Source of the DNA: Paramicrobacterium agarici
Lineage (GTDB): Bacteria > Actinomycetota > Actinomycetes > Actinomycetales > Microbacteriaceae
Direction: 5' to 3'
Assembly (NCBI RefSeq): GCF_002563955.1
Contig: NZ_PDJE01000001.1
Span: 2,170,001 to 2,234,000 of the forward strand
Length of the DNA: 64,000 nt
The notes under the pieces are model-generated. The model did no database searches. It had not been told where the DNA came from and saw nothing but the letters and a program-made list of their open reading frames with translations. Position numbers and translations under genes: made by a program. Numbering within the stretch: position 1 is the first letter of the stretch; each line of letters begins with the position of its first letter. Of this stretch, positions 8,199 to 18,933 are shown piece by piece.

Positions 8199-9868
8199 GC
8201 GCCATTTCCGCACGCAGCGAGCGTCGACGAGTTTTGCGCAGCGCACTGCCCAGCGTCACACAGGCAATGCCCGGGATGCTGTCGGGCATTGCCACAGGAC
8301 TGAGCGTTGTTGCTCTGCTCGCGACGAGCGCGTGGCTCATTGTGAGAGCCGCCGAGCAACCCCCGGTTCTCTTTCTCACGATGGCGGCGGTCGGCGTGCG
8401 GGCCTTCGCACTCTCACGAGCCGTGTTCCGCTATCTTGAGCGCCTCTACAGCCACGATGCCGTGTTCCGGCAGCTCGCCGCCCTGCGCTCCGGGGTGCTC
8501 GAGCGACTCATTCCTCGTGCACCAGCCGGTCTTTCGAGTCACTCGCGCGGTTCGCTGCTGAACGTGGTCGTCGCCGACGTCGACGAGCTGCAGAACCTCT
8601 CACTGCGTGTCGTGCAGCCCATCGTGGTGGCGGCAACGGTGTCGGTGCTCAGCGTGACGGGAGTGGCGCTTCTATCGCCGGAAGCCGCCGTGCTGCTTCT
8701 CATCGCGCTTGTCGTCTGCGGCGCGGGATCGGCGTGGGCCACCCGGCTCGTCGCCGGCGCTGCCGAGCGGTCCATCGCGCCCAAGCGCGAAGCGCTCACG
8801 AGCGCGATCATCGACTACATTCAAGGCTTCGCCGTTCTCTCGCATTTCGGCGCGGAACCCGCCGCTCGCGAACGCGTGTACGCGGCCGACGCTGCTCTCA
8901 CGCGAACGGTGCTTCGCCGCTCACGCGGATTCGGCCTCGGAGCCGGAATCGTTGCGGTGTGTGCGGGCCTCACCGTTGCGGGCGCTATCCTCATCGGAGC
9001 TCGTCTCGTCGGAGACGACGGCGTCGGCGGCCCGGTCTTCGCGGTGGTCGCACTCGTTCCGCTGGCTGTTTTCGAAGTGGTGGGAACGCTCCCCGTTGCC
9101 CTGGGCCACTGGCGCTCTGTGCGGTCGAGCGCCGATCGGCTCGCGCGCGTCGCGCCACAGGGTGTGCCGACGGAGATCCCCGATGAGTGCCACGAGACAC
9201 ATCTCCCATCGCGCAGAGGCACGCGGTTGACACTGCGCGACGTGACGGCGCGCTGGCCTGGACACGAAGCACCATCGATCACCCACGTCGACCTCGACGT
9301 CGAGCCAGGGGAGTGCGTCATCATCGAGGGAAGCAGCGGCTCGGGAAAGACGACGCTCGCGAACGTCCTCGTGAGGTTTCTCGACCACGAGGGGTGTTAC
9401 CTGATCGGGGGAGAGGAAGCCCGCGATCCCGCAGAAGTGCGCGCACTCGTCGGACTGTGTGAACAGCATCCGTACCTCTTCGATGAGAGCGTCAGGCAGA
9501 ACCTGCTCTTCGCGCGCGACACAGCGACGGATGCCGAGCTGATGGACGTTCTCGACCGCGTGGGACTGTCTGAGTGGGTCGACTCGCGCGGTGGGCTGGA
9601 CGCTCCGGTAGGCGAACGGGGAGCGCTCGTCTCGGGCGGGCAAGCGCAACGCCTCTCCCTCGCTCGCGCGCTGCTGAGAGACTTTCCGATTCTCGTTCTG
9701 GATGAGCCGACCGCAAACGTCGACCCCGACCGTGCGGATGCCCTGCTCCGCGACATGATCGATGCGTCGCGTTCCCGCGGGCGCAGCACCATCGTCATCA
9801 CGCACGATGACGTGCCCGAGTGGCTCGTCGACAAGCGGTTCACCATGAGGGAAGGCAGTCTCGTCTAG
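8195..9868 (+). CDS. cydC: Heterodimeric ABC exporter CydDC, subunit CydC
   Basis: A 557-residue ABC half-transporter: an N-terminal membrane domain, Walker A GSSGSGKTT at about residue 380, signature VSGGQ at about 480 and Walker B ILVLDEPTANVD at about 503. It starts with the ATG of an ATGA overlap with the cydD stop, so the two subunits are translationally coupled, as expected for a heterodimer. The signature motif has V in place of L in LSGGQ, a mild departure. It ends the cyd operon; a separate promoter for leuS follows at 9872. Confidence 0.93.
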   Translation: MSAISARSERRRVLRSALPSVTQAMPGMLSGIATGLSVVALLATSAWLIVRAAEQPPVLFLTMAAVGVRAFALSRAVFRYLERLYSHDAVFRQLAALRSGVLERLIPRAPAGLSSHSRGSLLNVVVADVDELQNLSLRVVQPIVVAATVSVLSVTGVALLSPEAAVLLLIALVVCGAGSAWATRLVAGAAERSIAPKREALTSAIIDYIQGFAVLSHFGAEPAARERVYAADAALTRTVLRRSRGFGLGAGIVAVCAGLTVAGAILIGARLVGDDGVGGPVFAVVALVPLAVFEVVGTLPVALGHWRSVRSSADRLARVAPQGVPTEIPDECHETHLPSRRGTRLTLRDVTARWPGHEAPSITHVDLDVEPGECVIIEGSSGSGKTTLANVLVRFLDHEGCYLIGGEEARDPAEVRALVGLCEQHPYLFDESVRQNLLFARDTATDAELMDVLDRVGLSEWVDSRGGLDAPVGERGALVSGGQAQRLSLARALLRDFPILVLDEPTANVDPDRADALLRDMIDASRSRGRSTIVITHDDVPEWLVDKRFTMREGSLV

Positions 9869-9871
9869 CGG

Positions 9872-9877
9872 TATCCT
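9872..9877 (+). promoter_or_regulatory. Putative -10 box of leuS
   Basis: TATCCT lies just after the cydC stop and about 63 bases before the leuS start. No convincing -35 hexamer was seen. Confidence 0.35.
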
Positions 9878-9940
9878 TGGGAGTCGGACCATTCGCGCCA
9901 GAGAGGCCTGGTCGTCCAGCTGACGGAGATTGAGAGTCAC

Positions 9941-12451
9941 GTGTCCCACGAGCAGACAACGCACGGCACAGCCGAGAAATACGATTTCGCCGCGATTCAG
10001 GAGAAATGGCTTCCCGTGTGGGACGAACTCAAGCCGTTTGCCGTGGATGATGCGTCAGACACTCGCCCGCGAAAATACGTTCTCGACATGTTCCCGTACC
10101 CGTCTGGCGACTTGCACATGGGTCATGCTGAGGCGTTCGGCTTCGGTGACATCGTGGCGCGCTACTGGCGACAGCGCGGGTTCAACGTACTGCATCCCAT
10201 CGGGTGGGATTCGTTCGGGCTGCCCGCAGAGAACGCTGCCATCAAGCGCGGCATCGATCCGCGCGGCTGGACGTACAGCAACATCGCGCAGCAGAAGGCG
10301 AGCTTTCGCATTTACGCGCCGTCTTTTGACTGGTCGCGCGAGCTTCACACCTCTGACCCCGAGTACTACCGCTGGAACCAGTGGCTATTTCTCAAGCTGT
10401 ACGAGAAGGGACTCGCATACCGTCAGGAGAGCCCGGTCAACTGGTGTCCGAATGATCAGACCGTGCTCGCCAACGAACAGGTCGTCGACGGGCATTGCGA
10501 GCGCTGCGGCGCCGCCGTCACGAAGCGAAACCTGACGCAGTGGTACTTCCGCATCACCGATTATGCCGACAGGCTCGTCGATGACCTCGGTCAACTCGAA
10601 GAGCAGTGGCCGGCGCGGGTCCTCTCGATGCAGCGCAACTGGGTCGGGCGCTCGGCCGGCGCGGACGTCGAATTCCGCATTGAGGGACGCGACGAACCGG
10701 TCACGGTATACACGACGCGACCCGACACGCTCCACGGCGTCACGTTCATGGTCGTGGCTCCGGACTCTGCCCTCGCCGCCGAGCTCGCGGCAGGCTCGAC
10801 AGCTGAAGTCTGCACGTCCTTTGAGGCCTACCTCGAGAAGACGCGCGCCGAGAGCGACATCGACCGGCTCTCGACGGAACGGGAGAAGACGGGCGTCTTT
10901 CTTGATCGCTACGCCGTTCATCCTCTGACGGGGGATCGACTTCCCATCTGGGCAGCGGACTACGTGCTCGCGGACTACGGCCACGGCGCCATCATGGCCG
11001 TGCCCGCCCACGACCAGCGCGACCTCGATTTCGCCAGGACATTCGACCTCCCTGTTCGCATTGTCGTGCAGCCCGAGGCAAGCGACGCGACTGACCTTGA
11101 TCCAGCAGTGACAGGGGAAGCGCTCGTCGGCGACGGCCACCTCATCAACTCCGGTGAGTACGACGGGCTCACGAAGGCGGAAGCGATTGATCACGTCACG
11201 GAGAAGCTCGAGGACAGCGGTGTTGGTCGAGCCGCAAAGAATTACCGTCTCCGAGACTGGCTCATTTCGCGTCAGCGCTACTGGGGTACGCCGATCCCGA
11301 TCATTCACTGCTCGGAGTGCGGCGAAGTTCCCGTTCCTGAAGATCAGCTTCCGGTCGAACTTCCCTCCGCCGAGGGACTCGACCTCAAACCGAAGGGCAC
11401 CAGCCCGCTGGGGGCTGCTGACGACTGGGTCAATGTCGCATGTCCGCGTTGCGGAGGGCCCGCGAAGCGCGACAGCGACACCATGGACACCTTCGTCGAC
11501 AGCTCGTGGTACTACCTGCGGTATCTCTCGGCGAACGACGACACGCGCGCGTTCGATGTTTCAGAAGTGGAGAAGTGGGCTCCCGTCGATCAGTACGTCG
11601 GCGGTGTCGAGCACGCTATTTTGCACCTGCTGTATTCACGATTCATCACGAAGGTTCTGTTCGACCTCGGGTTCGTCACGTTCACTGAGCCGTTCACCTC
11701 TCTGCTCAATCAAGGTCAGGTGATCCTCAACGGCGCGGCGATGAGCAAGTCAAAGGGGAATCTCGTCGAGTTTGCCGGTGAGCTGCGCGACTACGGTGCC
11801 GATGCGCTCCGAGTGACCCTCGCATTCGCAGGTCCGCCAGAGGACGATATCGACTGGGCAGACGTGTCACCCGCGGGATCATCGAAGTTCCTTGCTCGCG
11901 CGTGGCGGATCGCCCACGACGTCTCGAGTGACGCCGGCATCGACACGGCATCGGGAGACGTGGCATTGCGCCGCCAGGTTCATCGATTCTGGGCCGACGC
12001 GCCCGGGCTTGTCGAGTCCTACAAATTCAATGTGCTCATCGCCCGGCTCATGGAGCTCGTGAACGTCACGAGAAAGACGATCGATTCTGGTGGCGGTGCG
12101 GCAGACCCCGCGGTGCGCGAAGCGGGCGAGGCCATCGCACTCGCGCTGAATGTCGTCGCTCCGTACACGGCCGAGGACATGTGGAGCATGCTCGGTCACG
12201 AGCCGACGGTGGCGAACGTGCCCTGGCGCGATGCGGACCCGTCGCTTCTCGTTCAGGAGGAAGTGACGGCAGTCGTTCAGGTGAACGGCAAAGTGAGGGG
12301 CCGCCTGCAGGTAGACCCGGCGATTGCTCCTGATGAGCTTGAGCGACGTGCGCGCGAGGACGTCAATGTCCTTCGCGCGATCGGTGCAAAGGAGATCACG
12401 AACGTCATCGTTCGCGCTCCCAAGATCGTGAGCATCGCCACCGCGAAATAG
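9941..12451 (+). CDS. leuS: Leucyl-tRNA synthetase
   Basis: An 836-residue class I aminoacyl-tRNA synthetase that charges tRNA-Leu. The HIGH-type motif appears as [10 protein letters not shown] at about residues 50-59 and the KMSKS-type motif as AMSKSKGN at about 597-604. Between them lie the CP1 editing domain and zinc-binding Cys pairs (CPNDQ...CERCG near 168-188; CSEC...CPRCG near 455-500). The GTG at 9941 has only weak AG-rich sequence upstream. It follows the cyd operon but has its own putative promoter. Confidence 0.97.
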   Translation: MSHEQTTHGTAEKYDFAAIQEKWLPVWDELKPFAVDDASDTRPRKYVLDMFPYPSGDLHMGHAEAFGFGDIVARYWRQRGFNVLHPIGWDSFGLPAENAAIKRGIDPRGWTYSNIAQQKASFRIYAPSFDWSRELHTSDPEYYRWNQWLFLKLYEKGLAYRQESPVNWCPNDQTVLANEQVVDGHCERCGAAVTKRNLTQWYFRITDYADRLVDDLGQLEEQWPARVLSMQRNWVGRSAGADVEFRIEGRDEPVTVYTTRPDTLHGVTFMVVAPDSALAAELAAGSTAEVCTSFEAYLEKTRAESDIDRLSTEREKTGVFLDRYAVHPLTGDRLPIWAADYVLADYGHGAIMAVPAHDQRDLDFARTFDLPVRIVVQPEASDATDLDPAVTGEALVGDGHLINSGEYDGLTKAEAIDHVTEKLEDSGVGRAAKNYRLRDWLISRQRYWGTPIPIIHCSECGEVPVPEDQLPVELPSAEGLDLKPKGTSPLGAADDWVNVACPRCGGPAKRDSDTMDTFVDSSWYYLRYLSANDDTRAFDVSEVEKWAPVDQYVGGVEHAILHLLYSRFITKVLFDLGFVTFTEPFTSLLNQGQVILNGAAMSKSKGNLVEFAGELRDYGADALRVTLAFAGPPEDDIDWADVSPAGSSKFLARAWRIAHDVSSDAGIDTASGDVALRRQVHRFWADAPGLVESYKFNVLIARLMELVNVTRKTIDSGGGAADPAVREAGEAIALALNVVAPYTAEDMWSMLGHEPTVANVPWRDADPSLLVQEEVTAVVQVNGKVRGRLQVDPAIAPDELERRAREDVNVLRAIGAKEITNVIVRAPKIVSIATAK

Positions 12452-12537
12452 TTGCTCAGCCGTCGTCCACAGATCTCGGGCGGACGACGTTGCTCACAGA
12501 GTGCACGGGCCGAGCTCTGGGCTGATGGGCTCGCTCC

Positions 12538-12543
12538 TAGTCT
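12538..12543 (+). promoter_or_regulatory. Putative -10 box, leaderless start of comEA
   Basis: TAGTCT is 6 bases before the comEA ATG. Confidence 0.5.
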
Positions 12544-12549
12544 TGCAGC

Positions 12550-13140
12550 ATGCAGGAGCGGGCCGAACTATCGCGACGCGCCCGACGTCCGAAGCGAGCG
12601 CGCCTTGGAGCAGGAGTCGCGGTCTTGCTCATGCTCGCCGGGCTCGCCGCTGCCGTCGTCGTCGCTCTTGTGCAGCAAGGCGATCACGTCTCGACGGTCG
12701 CTCCTCGAGCGTCAGCGTCGAACGTTCCGGTGACGATCTACGTTCACGTTCTTGGCGCTGTTCACACGCCAGGGCTATACCAGCTGAACGATGGTGCACG
12801 GGTGATGGATGCTGTCGCGGCAGCCGGCGGGCTGACAGACGCCGCCGATGAGACAGCGATCAATCTCGCTCGGTTTGTCAGCGACGGCGAGCAGGTGCGC
12901 GTTCCGACGGAGGGAGAGACCGAAGAGCAGGATGGCACCGATGCACAGGGCCGTGTAAATCTGAACACCGCAACGTCCGAAGAGTTGGAGGCACTTCCCA
13001 GAATCGGCCCATCGCTTGCTGCGCGCATTATCGCGTGGCGCGAAGAGAACGGCGGTTTCCGTTCTGTCGATGACCTGCGTAACGTCTCTGGAATCGGCGA
13101 GAAGACGTTCGCGTCGCTCAAAGATCTCGTGACGATCTGA
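12550..13140 (+). CDS. comEA: ComEA-like DNA-binding protein (SLBB plus helix-hairpin-helix)
   Basis: A 196-residue membrane-anchored protein: a basic N-terminus, one membrane segment at about 20-42, an SLBB domain with V-H-V-L-G-A-V-H-T-P-G-L-Y at about 60-115, then a tandem helix-hairpin-helix DNA-binding domain (V-N-L-N-T-A-T-S-E-E-L-E-A-L-P-R-I-G-P) at about 135-196. In competent bacteria ComEA binds incoming double-stranded DNA outside the membrane and hands it to ComEC. One base separates it from comEC. A TAGTCT box suggests a leaderless mRNA. Whether this organism is naturally transformable cannot be told from these two genes. Confidence 0.92.
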   Translation: MQERAELSRRARRPKRARLGAGVAVLLMLAGLAAAVVVALVQQGDHVSTVAPRASASNVPVTIYVHVLGAVHTPGLYQLNDGARVMDAVAAAGGLTDAADETAINLARFVSDGEQVRVPTEGETEEQDGTDAQGRVNLNTATSEELEALPRIGPSLAARIIAWREENGGFRSVDDLRNVSGIGEKTFASLKDLVTI

Positions 13141-13141
13141 C

Positions 13142-15430
13142 ATGAGACTTCTCGCCCCGGCGGCCTTCGCGTGGATAGCGGCTCTCCTGGCAATCGGGCT
13201 TCAGGCCGCTTTCACTACATGGGCGGTGTGCGCCAGCGTCGCTTGCCTGATCACCGTATGGTGCGTAGTTCGGCATCGTGGCGGGCCGGCAGCTCTTCTC
13301 GCCGTTTCGCTGGCTGCCGCTGCATTCGTCAGTTTCTCTGCCTCTCTTGGCGCCGAGCAGCGCCGCCCTGACGCGATCATCGACGCCGCGGCACGGGATG
13401 CGGCCACCGACATCGTTGCGACGATCGACGGCCTCGCGCAGACCACGGATCGTGGTCCGGCACACGTTCGGGTGAAAGCAACGGCGACCGAGGTCGACGG
13501 CGTTGCGGTCCGCATTCCGGTGACGCTCTTTGGCTCAGCAGATCGGGACAAGCTTGCGATCGGGAGCTCCGTCACGGCGACGGGCCAGATCATCCTCACC
13601 GGCCCGACGGACGACTCGTCGGCACTCGTGTTCGTCGACGAACGGCTCACCGTCTCCGCTGCACCGCCGTGGTACCTCGCGTGGGCGCACGACATGCGTC
13701 GCAACTTCGTTGACCTCTGTAGCAGCCTTCCTGGAGCAGGGGGCCGCCTTCTTCCCGGTCTCGCTGTTGGAGACACAAGCGCGGTCGGCGTCGAGCTTGA
13801 CGCCGCGATGAAGACTTCGTCGTTGAGTCACCTTACAGCGGTCTCCGGCGCGAACTGCGCGATCGTCGTCGCGTTCGGCATCATGCTCCTTGCACGTTTC
13901 GGCGCCGGCCGTCTGCTGCGCGTCACAGCGGCTCTCGTGGTTTTGGCGGCGTTCGTCATTCTCGTCACACCGCAGTCCAGCGTCATTCGCGCGTCGATCA
14001 TGGTCTCTCTCGCTCTGATCGTTCAGCTCACAGGCCGACCGTCCGGCGGCGTACCCGCACTTGCTGCGAGCGTCGTCCTCATGCTGGCCATCGACCCTTG
14101 GTTCGCGTACGACGCCGGTTTTGCGCTCAGCGTGCTCGCCACAGCGGGTCTTCTGCTTCTTACGCGTCCCCTCGCCACAGCCCTCAGTCGCGTACTGCCT
14201 TCGGGAATCTCGATGGTGATCGCCGTTCCGTTGGCTGCTCAGCTCGCATGCCAGCCGATTCTGATTCTCCTCTCAAGTTCCATCAGCTTGTACGGTGTCG
14301 CTGCGAACATCCTCGCGGCGCCAGCTGCACCTCTCGCGACGGTCGTTGGTCTTCTCGCCTGCGTCGTGACCCCAGTGGTCCCCGTCGTGGCGACGATGCT
14401 CGCGTGGATCGCCTATCTTCCCGCCGCCTGGATCGCCGGAGTCGCGACCGTGACTTCTGCTTTGCCCGCGGCGACGATTCCCTGGATTCCCGGTGTGCTC
14501 GGCGCCCTGCTGCTCGCTGGAGCGACGTGTCTCGCGTGTACTTTTGCCTTCGTGCCGCGATGGCGTACTCACTTGGTGGGGAGAAGCATCCTCGCGTGTC
14601 TCTGCGTGTGCATTGGCATCTACGGCGGGACGGTCGCTGCACCGGCGCTGTCGACGAGCCTTCACCGTCCGCGGGACTGGATCGTTGCCGCGTGCGATAT
14701 TGGCCAGGGCGACGCCGTGCTCCTCCGCGCCGGGGGCGGCGTGATTCTGGTGGACACGGGACCGGATCCGAAACTGGTCTCGGCGTGCCTGGACACTCTA
14801 GGGATCGAGAGAATCGACCTGCTCGTGCTGACGCACTATGACGCAGACCATGCGGGAGGAGTGCGCGGAATCGCAGAACGCACAGAACGGGCGTTCGTTC
14901 AGGCCGTGCATGACGAGGCGGGGGAACGTGCGACACAGGAGCTCCGGGCAGCGGGTGCGCATGTCGAGATTGTGACGGCTGGTGTCAGCGGCACGGTCGG
15001 AAACATCGATTACTCAGTGATCTGGCCAGAATCCCGCGAACTGACCGGGAATGCGGGAAGCCTCGTTCTCGACGCCGCTATTGACAGCGTTGACATCATT
15101 CTTCTCGGCGATCTCGGTGAAGACGAGCAGCGGGCCGTGCTTTCCGGGATGCCGGCCACCGGATACGCGGACATCGTGAAGGTCGCCCACCATGGGAGCC
15201 CAGACCAGTCCGCGGAGTTGTACCGACAGCTCGGAGCGACACTCGCCGTCATTTCGGTGGGAGCGGACAACACGTATGGCCACCCGGACGAGAAGACGCT
15301 CGATGAGCTGACCGCGGCAGGTTCCCGTACTCTTCGCACCGATCTGCGCGGCATGATCCTGATCTCGACGCGCAACGGCGACTTTGAGGTGTGGTCGCAG
15401 AAATCGGTCGGTGACAGTGGCGGCGGATAA
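13142..15430 (+). CDS. comEC: ComEC/Rec2-type DNA uptake channel protein
   Basis: A 762-residue polytopic protein with the three-part ComEC layout: an N-terminal membrane and OB-like region (about 1-200), the Competence transmembrane domain (about 205-500) and a C-terminal metallo-beta-lactamase-like domain from about 515. The last contains LTHYDADHAGG near residue 560, the metal-binding H-x-D-x-D-H motif, and VKVAHHGS near 680. ComEC transports single-stranded DNA across the membrane. It is directly downstream of comEA and upstream of holA, a common arrangement. Confidence 0.93.
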   Translation: MRLLAPAAFAWIAALLAIGLQAAFTTWAVCASVACLITVWCVVRHRGGPAALLAVSLAAAAFVSFSASLGAEQRRPDAIIDAAARDAATDIVATIDGLAQTTDRGPAHVRVKATATEVDGVAVRIPVTLFGSADRDKLAIGSSVTATGQIILTGPTDDSSALVFVDERLTVSAAPPWYLAWAHDMRRNFVDLCSSLPGAGGRLLPGLAVGDTSAVGVELDAAMKTSSLSHLTAVSGANCAIVVAFGIMLLARFGAGRLLRVTAALVVLAAFVILVTPQSSVIRASIMVSLALIVQLTGRPSGGVPALAASVVLMLAIDPWFAYDAGFALSVLATAGLLLLTRPLATALSRVLPSGISMVIAVPLAAQLACQPILILLSSSISLYGVAANILAAPAAPLATVVGLLACVVTPVVPVVATMLAWIAYLPAAWIAGVATVTSALPAATIPWIPGVLGALLLAGATCLACTFAFVPRWRTHLVGRSILACLCVCIGIYGGTVAAPALSTSLHRPRDWIVAACDIGQGDAVLLRAGGGVILVDTGPDPKLVSACLDTLGIERIDLLVLTHYDADHAGGVRGIAERTERAFVQAVHDEAGERATQELRAAGAHVEIVTAGVSGTVGNIDYSVIWPESRELTGNAGSLVLDAAIDSVDIILLGDLGEDEQRAVLSGMPATGYADIVKVAHHGSPDQSAELYRQLGATLAVISVGADNTYGHPDEKTLDELTAAGSRTLRTDLRGMILISTRNGDFEVWSQKSVGDSGGG

Positions 15431-15460
15431 GCTGAAGGGGCACGACGACGAAAGGCACAA

Positions 15461-16486
15461 GTGGCAGCGACACGACGCGGCGCGACGGCGAAAAGCTCGG
15501 CGAAGATTCCCCAGCTCCCCTGGCACGACGTTCGTCCGGCCCCCGTCGTCCTTGTGTCAGGGCCGCAAGACCTCTTCGCCGATCGCGCGATCAAGGGACT
15601 TCGCGACTTTCTGCGTGCCGAAGACCCCAGCCTCGAGATCAATGACATTGAGGCGGCGGCCTATCAGCCTGGCGAGCTCGTGACGTTGGCGAGTCCGTCG
15701 CTCTTCGCAGAGCCTCGTCTCATTCGAGTGAGCGGCGTCGAAAAGTGCACTGACGCGTTTCTGTCCGAAGCGATTGAGTACCTCGCAGCACCTGCCGAGA
15801 GCGCGTACCTGGTTCTGAGGCACGCCGGCGGCATGAGGGGAAAGAAGCTCCTCGACGCCGTGCGTGCCGCGTCAGGCGCAGCAATCGAGATCGTCTGCAA
15901 CGACATCAAGAAGGATGCTGAGAAGTTCGATTTCGCCAAAGCTGAGTTCGCTCGCGCAAACAAGCGGATTACCCCCGGCGCGCTCCGCCAGGTCGTTTCG
16001 GCGTTCTCAGATGACGTCGCTGAGCTCGCGGCAGCCTGCCAGCAGCTCATCGCGGATTCGGCGGATCAGATCACCGAGGGCGTCGTCGACCGCTATTACG
16101 GAGGCCGAGTTGAGACAACGGCGTTCGCTGTCGCGGATATCGCGCTTGCCGGACGTACGGCCGAGGCGCTCGTCGGGCTACGGCACGCGCTCGATTCGGG
16201 GGCGGATCCAGTGCCTGTCGTGGCGGCGTTCGCGATGAAGGTGCGAGCGATGGCGAAGGTCGCGAACGCTCACGGCAGTTCAGCTCAGCTTGCGAGTTCG
16301 CTCGGAATGGCGCCGTGGCAGGTCGACCGTGCACGAAGGGACGCGCGCGGGTGGACTGACGAAGGACTCGGCCGAGCGATTCTCGCTCTCGCCGAGGCAG
16401 ATGCTGCGGTGAAGGGCGCCGAGCGAGACCCGGTGTTTGCGGTCGAGCGTCTCATCGGCGTCATCGCGTCGCGTGGCGGGGTCTGA
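15461..16486 (+). CDS. holA: DNA polymerase III delta subunit
   Basis: A 341-residue clamp-loader subunit that opens the beta sliding clamp. The sequence from about residue 28 (P-V-V-L-V-S-G-P-Q-D-L-F-A-D-R-A-I) matches the N-terminal AAA-like fold of HolA, and the C-terminal third (Q-V-D-R-A-R-R-D-A-R-G-W) is the collar domain. The GTG at 15461 is preceded by GAAAGG 5 bases upstream; a TAAGCT box lies at 15428-15433 over the comEC stop, so it may also have its own promoter. The gene is followed by a strong terminator shared with the convergent rpsT. Confidence 0.9.
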   Translation: MAATRRGATAKSSAKIPQLPWHDVRPAPVVLVSGPQDLFADRAIKGLRDFLRAEDPSLEINDIEAAAYQPGELVTLASPSLFAEPRLIRVSGVEKCTDAFLSEAIEYLAAPAESAYLVLRHAGGMRGKKLLDAVRAASGAAIEIVCNDIKKDAEKFDFAKAEFARANKRITPGALRQVVSAFSDDVAELAAACQQLIADSADQITEGVVDRYYGGRVETTAFAVADIALAGRTAEALVGLRHALDSGADPVPVVAAFAMKVRAMAKVANAHGSSAQLASSLGMAPWQVDRARRDARGWTDEGLGRAILALAEADAAVKGAERDPVFAVERLIGVIASRGGV

Positions 16487-16524
16487 TGCATCGTCGGCCT
16501 CACAGCATCCGCCCGAATGAACAC

Positions 16525-16556
16525 AAGAACGGCCCCGCCAGAGCGGGGCCGTTCTT
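16525..16556. terminator. Bidirectional intrinsic terminator between holA and rpsT
   Basis: A 14-bp perfect stem (16525-16538 with 16543-16556) and a four-base loop CAGA, GC-rich at the tip. T-rich sequence follows on the plus strand and, on the minus strand, TTGTG. Confidence 0.85.
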
Positions 16557-16573
16557 CTGTTGCGCGGTGTCGC

Positions 16574-16834
16574 TTAGAGGGCGTTCACCTTCTGGGCGAG
16601 ACCGGCCTTGCGGTTCGCCGCCTGGTTCTTGTGAATGACGCCCTTGCTCACGGCCTTGTCGAGCTTCTTCGACGCGAGAGCGAACGCGTTGCTCGCTTTG
16701 TCCTTGTCGCCAGCTTCGACCGCCTCGCGCGTTGCGCGAACGAGAGTCTTGAGCTCGCTCTTGACCTGTCGGTTGCGCTCCTGCGCCTTGAGGTTGGTGC
16801 CGATTCGCTTGATCTGCGACTTAATGTTTGCCAC
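16574..16834 (-). CDS. rpsT: 30S ribosomal protein S20
   Basis: An 86-residue basic ribosomal protein, the normal S20 length. It begins [14 protein letters not shown] from the GTG at 16834 and ends in [10 protein letters not shown]20 binds 16S rRNA early in small-subunit assembly. A longer frame upstream exists but has no S20 homology, so the GTG was chosen. It is convergent with holA and divergent from lepA, as in many actinobacteria. Confidence 0.96.
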   Translation of the reverse strand: MANIKSQIKRIGTNLKAQERNRQVKSELKTLVRATREAVEAGDKDKASNAFALASKKLDKAVSKGVIHKNQAANRKAGLAQKVNAL

Positions 16835-17075
16835 GTTGTTTTGTGCTTTCGTTCGGTGTGTTCGGTGGTGCCGGTGGGGCGAGAGAGGGCGCTCCCGGCA
16901 AATCGTGCGGTTTCCGCCACACGCAAGCCAACGCCCAATACTACCAGCTTCAATGTGCTGATGGCACCACACGGCAGGTCGGGCCGCCGGACGTGCGTCG
17001 GGATGGTCTTCGTGTGTCTTTCATCGTCGGCGTGGGAGAATAGTGCTTTACCGACGGTACAGAGTAAGGAACGCG

Positions 17076-18929
17076 TTGAGCCCCAGAGCAGCCGTGGCCC
17101 TCGAGCCCGCCGCTACCGACCCTGCATTCATTCGCAACTTCTGCATCATCGCGCATATCGACCACGGAAAATCGACACTCGCCGATCGCATGCTGCACCT
17201 GACCGGCGTCGTGGCCGATCGGGATATGCGCGCCCAGTACCTCGATCGAATGGATATCGAGCGCGAACGAGGCATCACCATCAAGAGTCAAGCGGTGCGC
17301 ATGCCGTGGGCCAAAGACGGCGAGACGTACGCCCTGAACATGATCGATACGCCGGGTCACGTGGACTTCACCTACGAGGTATCGCGCTCACTCGCCGCGT
17401 GCGAAGGAGCGCTCCTGCTCGTCGATGCAGCACAGGGAATCGAGGCACAGACGCTCGCGAACCTCTACCTGGCTCTCGAGAACGATCTCGAGATCATCCC
17501 GGTTCTGAACAAGATCGACTTACCGGCCGCGGATCCTGACAAGTACGCTGCCGAGTTGGCGAACCTCATCGGCGGATCACCGGACGATGTTCTGCGCGTC
17601 TCGGGCAAGACCGGGGCAGGGGTCGATGAGCTTCTCGACCGCGTCGTCGGCACCGTGCCCCCTCCGGCGGGAGACGAGAACGCTCCAGCACGCGCCATGA
17701 TCTTCGACTCGGTGTACGACAGCTACCGCGGCGTCGTCACGTACGTGCGAATGGTTGACGGCGACCTGCGCCCACGACAGAAGGTGCAGATGATGTCGAC
17801 GAACGCGACTCATGAGCTCCTCGAGATTGGCGTGTCTTCGCCTGAGCCCACGCCGAGCGCTGGGCTCGGCGTTGGAGAGGTGGGCTACCTCATCACTGGG
17901 GTCAAAGATGTACGGCAATCCCGCGTGGGCGACACCATCACCGATGCGAAGACGTCTGCGGCCGAGCCGCTTCCCGGATACACCGATCCGAAGCCTATGG
18001 TGTTCTCGGGACTGTACCCAATTGACGGGGCGGACTACCCGGATCTGCGAGACGCCCTCGACAAACTCAAACTGTCGGATGCCGCGCTCGTGTACGAGCC
18101 CGAGACATCCGTCGCGCTTGGATTCGGCTTTCGGTGCGGGTTCCTCGGGCTGCTGCACCTTGAGATCGTGAGTGAGCGACTCAGACGCGAGTTCGGGCTT
18201 GATCTGATCGCGACAGCGCCCAGCGTCACCTACGAGGTCGTCACTGAAGATCAGCGCTCGGTGATCGTGACTAACCCCAGCGAGTTCCCCGAGGGCAAGA
18301 TCAGTTCGGTATCAGAGCCCGTGGTCAAAGTGGGCGTCATCGCACCGAAGGAGTACGTCGGCGCGATCATGGAGCTGTGCCAGTCGCGTCGCGGAAGCAT
18401 GCTCGGTATGGAATATCTCGGTGAAGAGCGCGTCGAGATTCGATACAGCATGCCCCTCGGCGAGATCGTCTTCGACTTCTTCGATCACCTGAAGAGCCGT
18501 ACCCAGGGCTACGCGTCGCTCGATTACGAGCCGATGGGGGAGCAGGAGGCGGACCTCGTCAAGGTCGACATTCTGTTGCAGGGTGACCAAGTGGATGCTT
18601 TCAGCGCGATCGTTCATCGCGAAAAGGCCTACGCATACGGCGTGCTGATGACGGAGAGGCTCAAGAAACTCATTCCGCGTCAGCAGTTCGAAGTTCCCGT
18701 GCAGGCCGCGATTGGATCGCGTATCATCGCTCGCGAGTCGATCCGCGCCATGCGGAAGGACGTTCTCGCGAAGTGCTACGGCGGCGATATCTCGCGAAAG
18801 CGCAAACTGCTTGAAAAGCAGAAAGAGGGCAAGAAGCGCATGAAGATGGTGGGTCGTGTCGAGGTGCCTCAAGAGGCCTTCATCGCTGCGCTGAGCGGTG
18901 ACACAGAGTCGAAGAAAGACAAGAAATAG
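17076..18929 (+). CDS. lepA: Elongation factor 4 (LepA)
   Basis: A ribosome-associated translational GTPase of about 617 residues that acts in back-translocation or 30S assembly. G1 reads AHIDHGKST near residue 27, G2 R-G-I-T-I-K-S-Q, G3 DTPGHVDF and G4 NKIDLPAAD; the C-terminal LepA-specific domain contains [14 protein letters not shown]. The start chosen is the TTG at 17076, with AAGGA a few bases upstream, because homologues begin at the equivalent Ser-Pro-Arg. A GTG at 17043 would add 11 residues and is the main alternative. Confidence 0.95.
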   Translation: MSPRAAVALEPAATDPAFIRNFCIIAHIDHGKSTLADRMLHLTGVVADRDMRAQYLDRMDIERERGITIKSQAVRMPWAKDGETYALNMIDTPGHVDFTYEVSRSLAACEGALLLVDAAQGIEAQTLANLYLALENDLEIIPVLNKIDLPAADPDKYAAELANLIGGSPDDVLRVSGKTGAGVDELLDRVVGTVPPPAGDENAPARAMIFDSVYDSYRGVVTYVRMVDGDLRPRQKVQMMSTNATHELLEIGVSSPEPTPSAGLGVGEVGYLITGVKDVRQSRVGDTITDAKTSAAEPLPGYTDPKPMVFSGLYPIDGADYPDLRDALDKLKLSDAALVYEPETSVALGFGFRCGFLGLLHLEIVSERLRREFGLDLIATAPSVTYEVVTEDQRSVIVTNPSEFPEGKISSVSEPVVKVGVIAPKEYVGAIMELCQSRRGSMLGMEYLGEERVEIRYSMPLGEIVFDFFDHLKSRTQGYASLDYEPMGEQEADLVKVDILLQGDQVDAFSAIVHREKAYAYGVLMTERLKKLIPRQQFEVPVQAAIGSRIIARESIRAMRKDVLAKCYGGDISRKRKLLEKQKEGKKRMKMVGRVEVPQEAFIAALSGDTESKKDKK

Positions 18930-18933
18930 GCAC

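Noticed and set aside
9869..9940. T-box riboswitch before leuS
   Set aside because: Only 72 bases, with no T-box consensus (AGGGTGG-type) and no large stem or antiterminator.
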